In this document: piece after piece, positions 61,547 to 64,000 of the stretch
How the letters are laid out: each line of letters opens with the position of its first letter
How positions within the stretch are numbered: position 1 is the first letter of the stretch
Source of the DNA: Planotetraspora sp. A-T 1434
GTDB taxonomy: Bacteria > Actinomycetota > Actinomycetes > Streptosporangiales > Streptosporangiaceae
NCBI RefSeq assembly: GCF_025420585.1
Contig: NZ_JAOEGB010000013.1
Location: forward strand, 62,001 to 126,000
Direction: 5' to 3'
Length of the DNA stretch: 64,000 nucleotides
Program-made: the position numbers and the translations under genes
Notes under the pieces: generated by a model
What the model saw: the letters and a program-made list of their open reading frames with translations, nothing else
Told to the model about the DNA's origin: nothing
Databases searched by the model: none

Positions 61547-62350
61547 ATGCCCATTGTCCGAGTAGGAGCGCTGTCGTTCTCGTACGAGATCCACGGGACC
61601 GGCCGGCCCGTGATGCTGATCCCCCCGGCCGGCACCCGGGCCGCGATCTGGTCCATGCACCAGGTCACGGCTTTGATCGCGGCCGGCTACCGGGTGGTGA
61701 CGTTCGACGCCCGCGGCACGGCGCCGTCGTCGGTGCCGCCGGGGCCGTACCGGCTCGCCGACCTGGCCGCGGACGCCGCCGGGCTGATCACGGAGCTGGG
61801 GCTCGCGCCCTGCGCGGTCATCGGGGCGTCGCTCGGCGCCATGACCGCGCAGGAGCTCGCCCTGGCCAGGCCGGACCTGGTCCGGGCGGCCGTGATGCTC
61901 GGCACCCGGGGCCGTACCGACTTCTTCCGCCAGTCCTCCGCGCGGGCCGCGGCGGCCCGCATGCGGGAACCGTCCGTGGGCGGCGACTTCGAGACGGTGG
62001 CGCACATGACTCAGCTGTTCGGCGCCGCCACGCTCGCCGACGACCGGGCCGCCGCCGACTGGTTCGCCGTGCTACGCCGGTTCCCGATGCGGGGGGCCGG
62101 GGCTGCGGCGCAGTACGAGGCGACCGTGATCCCCGATCGGACGCCGGCGCTGGCCGGCGTCACGCGGCCCTGCCTCGTCGTCGCCTTCGGCGACGATGTG
62201 GTGACCCCTCCCGCGATGTGCCGGGAGGTCGCCAAGGCCATTCCGCACTGCCGGTACGCCGAGATCCCGGAAGCCGGGCACTTCGGGTTCCTGGAGGCGC
62301 CGGTCGAGGTGAACGGCGCGCTCCTCGACTTCCTGGCTGAGACGGGATGA
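61547..62350 (+). CDS. Alpha/beta-hydrolase
   Basis: 267 residues. HG-type oxyanion segment EIHGTGRPVMLIPPAGTRAA, nucleophile VIGASLGAMTAQELA (Ser), Asp in VAFGDDVVTPP and His in EAGHFGFLEAP complete a classical triad. ATG 61547 (MPIVRVGALSFSYE) fits the family N-terminus; a GTG at 61457 would add 30 unrelated residues. It is divergent from the main operon. It may act on the finished product or an intermediate; the substrate is unknown. Confidence 0.85.
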   Translation: MPIVRVGALSFSYEIHGTGRPVMLIPPAGTRAAIWSMHQVTALIAAGYRVVTFDARGTAPSSVPPGPYRLADLAADAAGLITELGLAPCAVIGASLGAMTAQELALARPDLVRAAVMLGTRGRTDFFRQSSARAAAARMREPSVGGDFETVAHMTQLFGAATLADDRAAADWFAVLRRFPMRGAGAAAQYEATVIPDRTPALAGVTRPCLVVAFGDDVVTPPAMCREVAKAIPHCRYAEIPEAGHFGFLEAPVEVNGALLDFLAETG

Positions 62351-62420
62351 CGAGTCGTGGCGGGGCGGGATGACGAGTCGTGGCGGGGCGGGATGACGAG
62401 TCGTGGCGGGGCGGGTTGAC
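62346..62420. repeat. 23-bp tandem repeat between convergent genes
   Basis: Three perfect copies of GATGACGAGTCGTGGCGGGGCGG plus a diverged fourth. The first copy contains the stop codon of the hydrolase gene. It could be a terminator-like or neutral repeat. Confidence 0.9.
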
Positions 62421-62443
62421 GAGGAGAAACCCGGGGGCCGGTC

Positions 62444-62770
62444 TCAGTGGAACGGCATGTGCTCGGGGGGCTGGGCCGTCCTGGGGGAGACGGGTCCGGC
62501 CGCCGCTGCCACCCACCGGCGCCTGACGATCTCCACGCCCGCCTGGAAACGGGTGTCTACCCCCAGATAGTCGAGCAGCTCGGCCACCCGCCTGCTGTAG
62601 GTGCGGGCCGACATGTTGAGCCGGCGGCTCGCGGTCGTGTCCGGCACGCCGGAGAGCAACTCCTCCAGGATCGGACGCAGCCGCGGCGGCGGCGACAGGT
62701 CGCGGGCCGGGGCGCGACCCAGGTCGTGGGGCGAGGACAGGGCCACCGTGCTCCCCCTTCCGCCGGACAC
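62444..62770 (-). CDS. Small LuxR-type HTH DNA-binding protein
   Basis: 108 residues. LRPILEELLSGVPDTTASRRLNMSARTYSRRVAELLDYLGV (residues about 30-70) is a LuxR/NarL-type helix-turn-helix, slightly divergent (MSARTYSRRVAELL rather than xSxRTVxxHxxxIL). No receiver or ligand domain is present. GTG 62770 has GGAG four bases upstream. Divergent from the SARP gene, so the two regulators share a 249-bp control region. A pathway-specific role is likely. Confidence 0.75.
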   Translation of the reverse strand: MSGGRGSTVALSSPHDLGRAPARDLSPPPRLRPILEELLSGVPDTTASRRLNMSARTYSRRVAELLDYLGVDTRFQAGVEIVRRRWVAAAAGPVSPRTAQPPEHMPFH

Positions 62771-62920
62771 GCGACTCCAACCGCTGCGCCTGACGCTAGC
62801 CGCGGGCCTCTACACGTCTACGTGGTGATCGCGCATCGGCTGCCGCATAGATTGCGCATAAACCCCCGAGTAAGAAACATGAGCGCCACTCGGACCACTG
62901 GAACAATTGCCACTAAAGGG

Positions 62921-62926
62921 TTGACA
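62921..62926 (+). promoter_or_regulatory. Possible -35 element of the SARP promoter
   Basis: TTGACA occurs within an unusually AT-rich 150-bp stretch (62830-62980) upstream of the SARP gene. The -10 candidate (TACCAA, about 17 bp on) is weak. The AT-richness itself stands out against the GC-rich surroundings. Confidence 0.3.
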
Positions 62927-63019
62927 ACGGTAACTCGACCTACTACCAACAACATGTCGCATCGGAAAATCTCGCCTCCCCGTTGGTCCGCGCGGCATAT
63001 CGTCAAGGAGGACGCCGAG

Positions 63020-63880
63020 ATGGAGTTCCGTATTCTGGGCAATCTCGAAGCGCAGGTGGGAGACCGCCGCGCCAATCTCGGCGGACTCAGGACCCGAAGT
63101 TTCCTGGCCGCGCTATTGCTCCACGCGGGGCAGCCGGTTACTCTTACCCGCCTCACCGAGTCATTGTGGACCGAGCCGCCCGCCTCGGCGACGGCCAACC
63201 TGCGCACGTACGCCACGCACCTCCGGCGGCGCCTCGACGAGGCGGAGCCCGGGGCAGACGACCGGCTGGAGACCGTGCCGTCCGGCTATCGTCTGATCGT
63301 CGGGCCCGATGAGCTGGATCTCCTCCAGTTCGAGGCGCTCACGGCGGAGGGCGAGCTCCTGTACGCCCAGGGCCGCCTGGCGGAGGCGAGCGCCCGTTAC
63401 GACGAGGCGTTGCGGATGTGGCGAGGACGACCGCTGGAGAACGTATCCGGGGGCGCCCTGCTCGACGCGAGCATCGCCTGGCTGGAAGAACGCCGCCTGA
63501 TGGGCACCGAGCAGGCACTGGACATCCTGCTGGCCGCCGGGCTGCATTCCAAGGCCGTCGCCGAGCTTCGGCGCCTGGTGGGCGAGTTTCCGCTGCATGA
63601 GCGCATGTGGTCCCGGCTGCTCGTCGCCCTGCACGAGTCGGGGCGGCGGGCGGACGCCCTGGCCACCTACGCGAGGGCCCGGGCCTGCCTCGTGGAGCAC
63701 GCCGGGGTGGAGCCGGGGCCCGAGTTGCGCCGTCTCCACCAATTGATCCTGGCGAGCGACGGCCAACGAGCCGCGTCCCCCGCCCCGGCATTCACCCCGA
63801 TGTCCATGGACCCCGGGCCCGGATACCCGGACTTTCGTTCAATGAAAATGAGCGCCATTCCAGGACGAGAATTCTCCTGA
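63020..63880 (+). CDS. SARP-family pathway activator (AfsR/DnrI/RedD type)
   Basis: 286 residues. An OmpR-like winged helix (MEFRILGNLEAQVGDRRANL, FLAALLLHAGQPVTLTRLTESLW, SATANLRTYATHLRRRLDE) is followed by a bacterial transcriptional activation domain (YRLIVGPDELDLLQFEALTAEG to FPLHERMWSRLLVALHESGRRADALATYARAR). It is a small SARP without NB-ARC/TPR domains, as is usual for cluster-situated activators. ATG 63020 with AAGGAGG eight bases upstream. It probably switches on the NRPS-PKS operon. The tail of 40 residues is low-complexity. Confidence 0.93.
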   Translation: MEFRILGNLEAQVGDRRANLGGLRTRSFLAALLLHAGQPVTLTRLTESLWTEPPASATANLRTYATHLRRRLDEAEPGADDRLETVPSGYRLIVGPDELDLLQFEALTAEGELLYAQGRLAEASARYDEALRMWRGRPLENVSGGALLDASIAWLEERRLMGTEQALDILLAAGLHSKAVAELRRLVGEFPLHERMWSRLLVALHESGRRADALATYARARACLVEHAGVEPGPELRRLHQLILASDGQRAASPAPAFTPMSMDPGPGYPDFRSMKMSAIPGREFS

Positions 63881-64000
63881 GAGCCGAATGACGTTCTTGT
63901 CAAATTTCGCCGACACCCGGCGCGTTTCACTGGAGGGACGCCGGCACTATTGACCACGGCTGTTTCCCCGCCGAGAACGACGGGGTCATGCCGCGCCGGC
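63881..64000. other. Non-coding end of window
   Basis: No open frame with coding features. CCGGCG and CGCCGG arms about 20 bp apart (63917-63944) could form a weak hairpin after the SARP stop. Confidence 0.4.

Overview
The window is high-GC actinobacterial chromosome. GC-rich third codon positions, many GTG starts, a SARP regulator, a DosS-type kinase and type I PKS/NRPS genes all fit, and the overall content would suit a Streptosporangiaceae-like filamentous genus (an inference only; no rRNA or marker gene is present). I found no tRNA or rRNA gene, CRISPR array or intact insertion sequence.

Region 1 (1-11.8 kb) looks like a dormancy/redox-stress island. It holds the start of a P-type ATPase, a phosphoketolase, a DosS/DevS-like GAF histidine kinase, an Acg-like nitroreductase, a CBS-BON protein, a second CBS protein and a DUF4342 protein. 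Several of these genes carry an upstream site with the core GGGAC(C/T)TTCG, which resembles DosR/DevR operators. Among them lie three related small secreted proteins sharing a two-cysteine motif, a frameshifted GNAT acetyltransferase relic, and relics of a ribose locus (lacI-type regulator and rbsD).

Region 2 (11.9-20.7 kb) is a small catabolic block: an ABM-domain protein, malic enzyme, a YCII protein, an alpha/beta hydrolase, a homogentisate-dioxygenase-like enzyme, a maleate-isomerase-like enzyme, an HSL-type esterase and an XRE regulator. Three of its promoters carry copies of one leader of about 100 bp, so the genes are probably co-regulated. A route from ring cleavage through maleate and fumarate/malate to pyruvate is a reasonable inference.

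Region 3 (21.1-63.9 kb) is a hybrid NRPS-PKS biosynthetic cluster. Three NRPS proteins (A-PCP-C-A-PCP; C-A-PCP-C-A-PCP; C-A-PCP-C-PCP-TE) and two PKS proteins (KS-AT-KR-DH-ACP each) are encoded on the minus strand, mostly joined by 4-bp ATGA/GTGA overlaps. Precursor genes are an SbnA/SbnB pair for 2,3-diaminopropionate, a carbamoyltransferase whose ornithine-binding signatures are altered, and an EctB-like 2,4-diaminobutyrate aminotransferase. The NRPS at 28.5-35.1 kb has a first A domain with a glutamine-like pocket, so 3-ureidoalanine (a glutamine isostere) made by carbamoylating diaminopropionate is a plausible building block. The A domain of the terminal NRPS has the exact EntF serine code. 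MbtH, a luciferase-like oxidoreductase, a type II thioesterase, an ABC-2 exporter, a LuxR-type protein, an alpha/beta hydrolase and a SARP complete the cluster.

The strongest candidate for something new is a LanB-type protein (glutamylation domain only, no elimination domain) encoded inside the same coupled operon, between a PKS and the exporter. It suggests a tRNA-dependent step acting on a nonribosomal product. Other oddities are a terminal NRPS module without an adenylation domain, cysteine instead of serine as the apparent nucleophile in both thioesterases, KR-before-DH order in both PKSs, and many short tandem repeats expanded inside enzyme domains.
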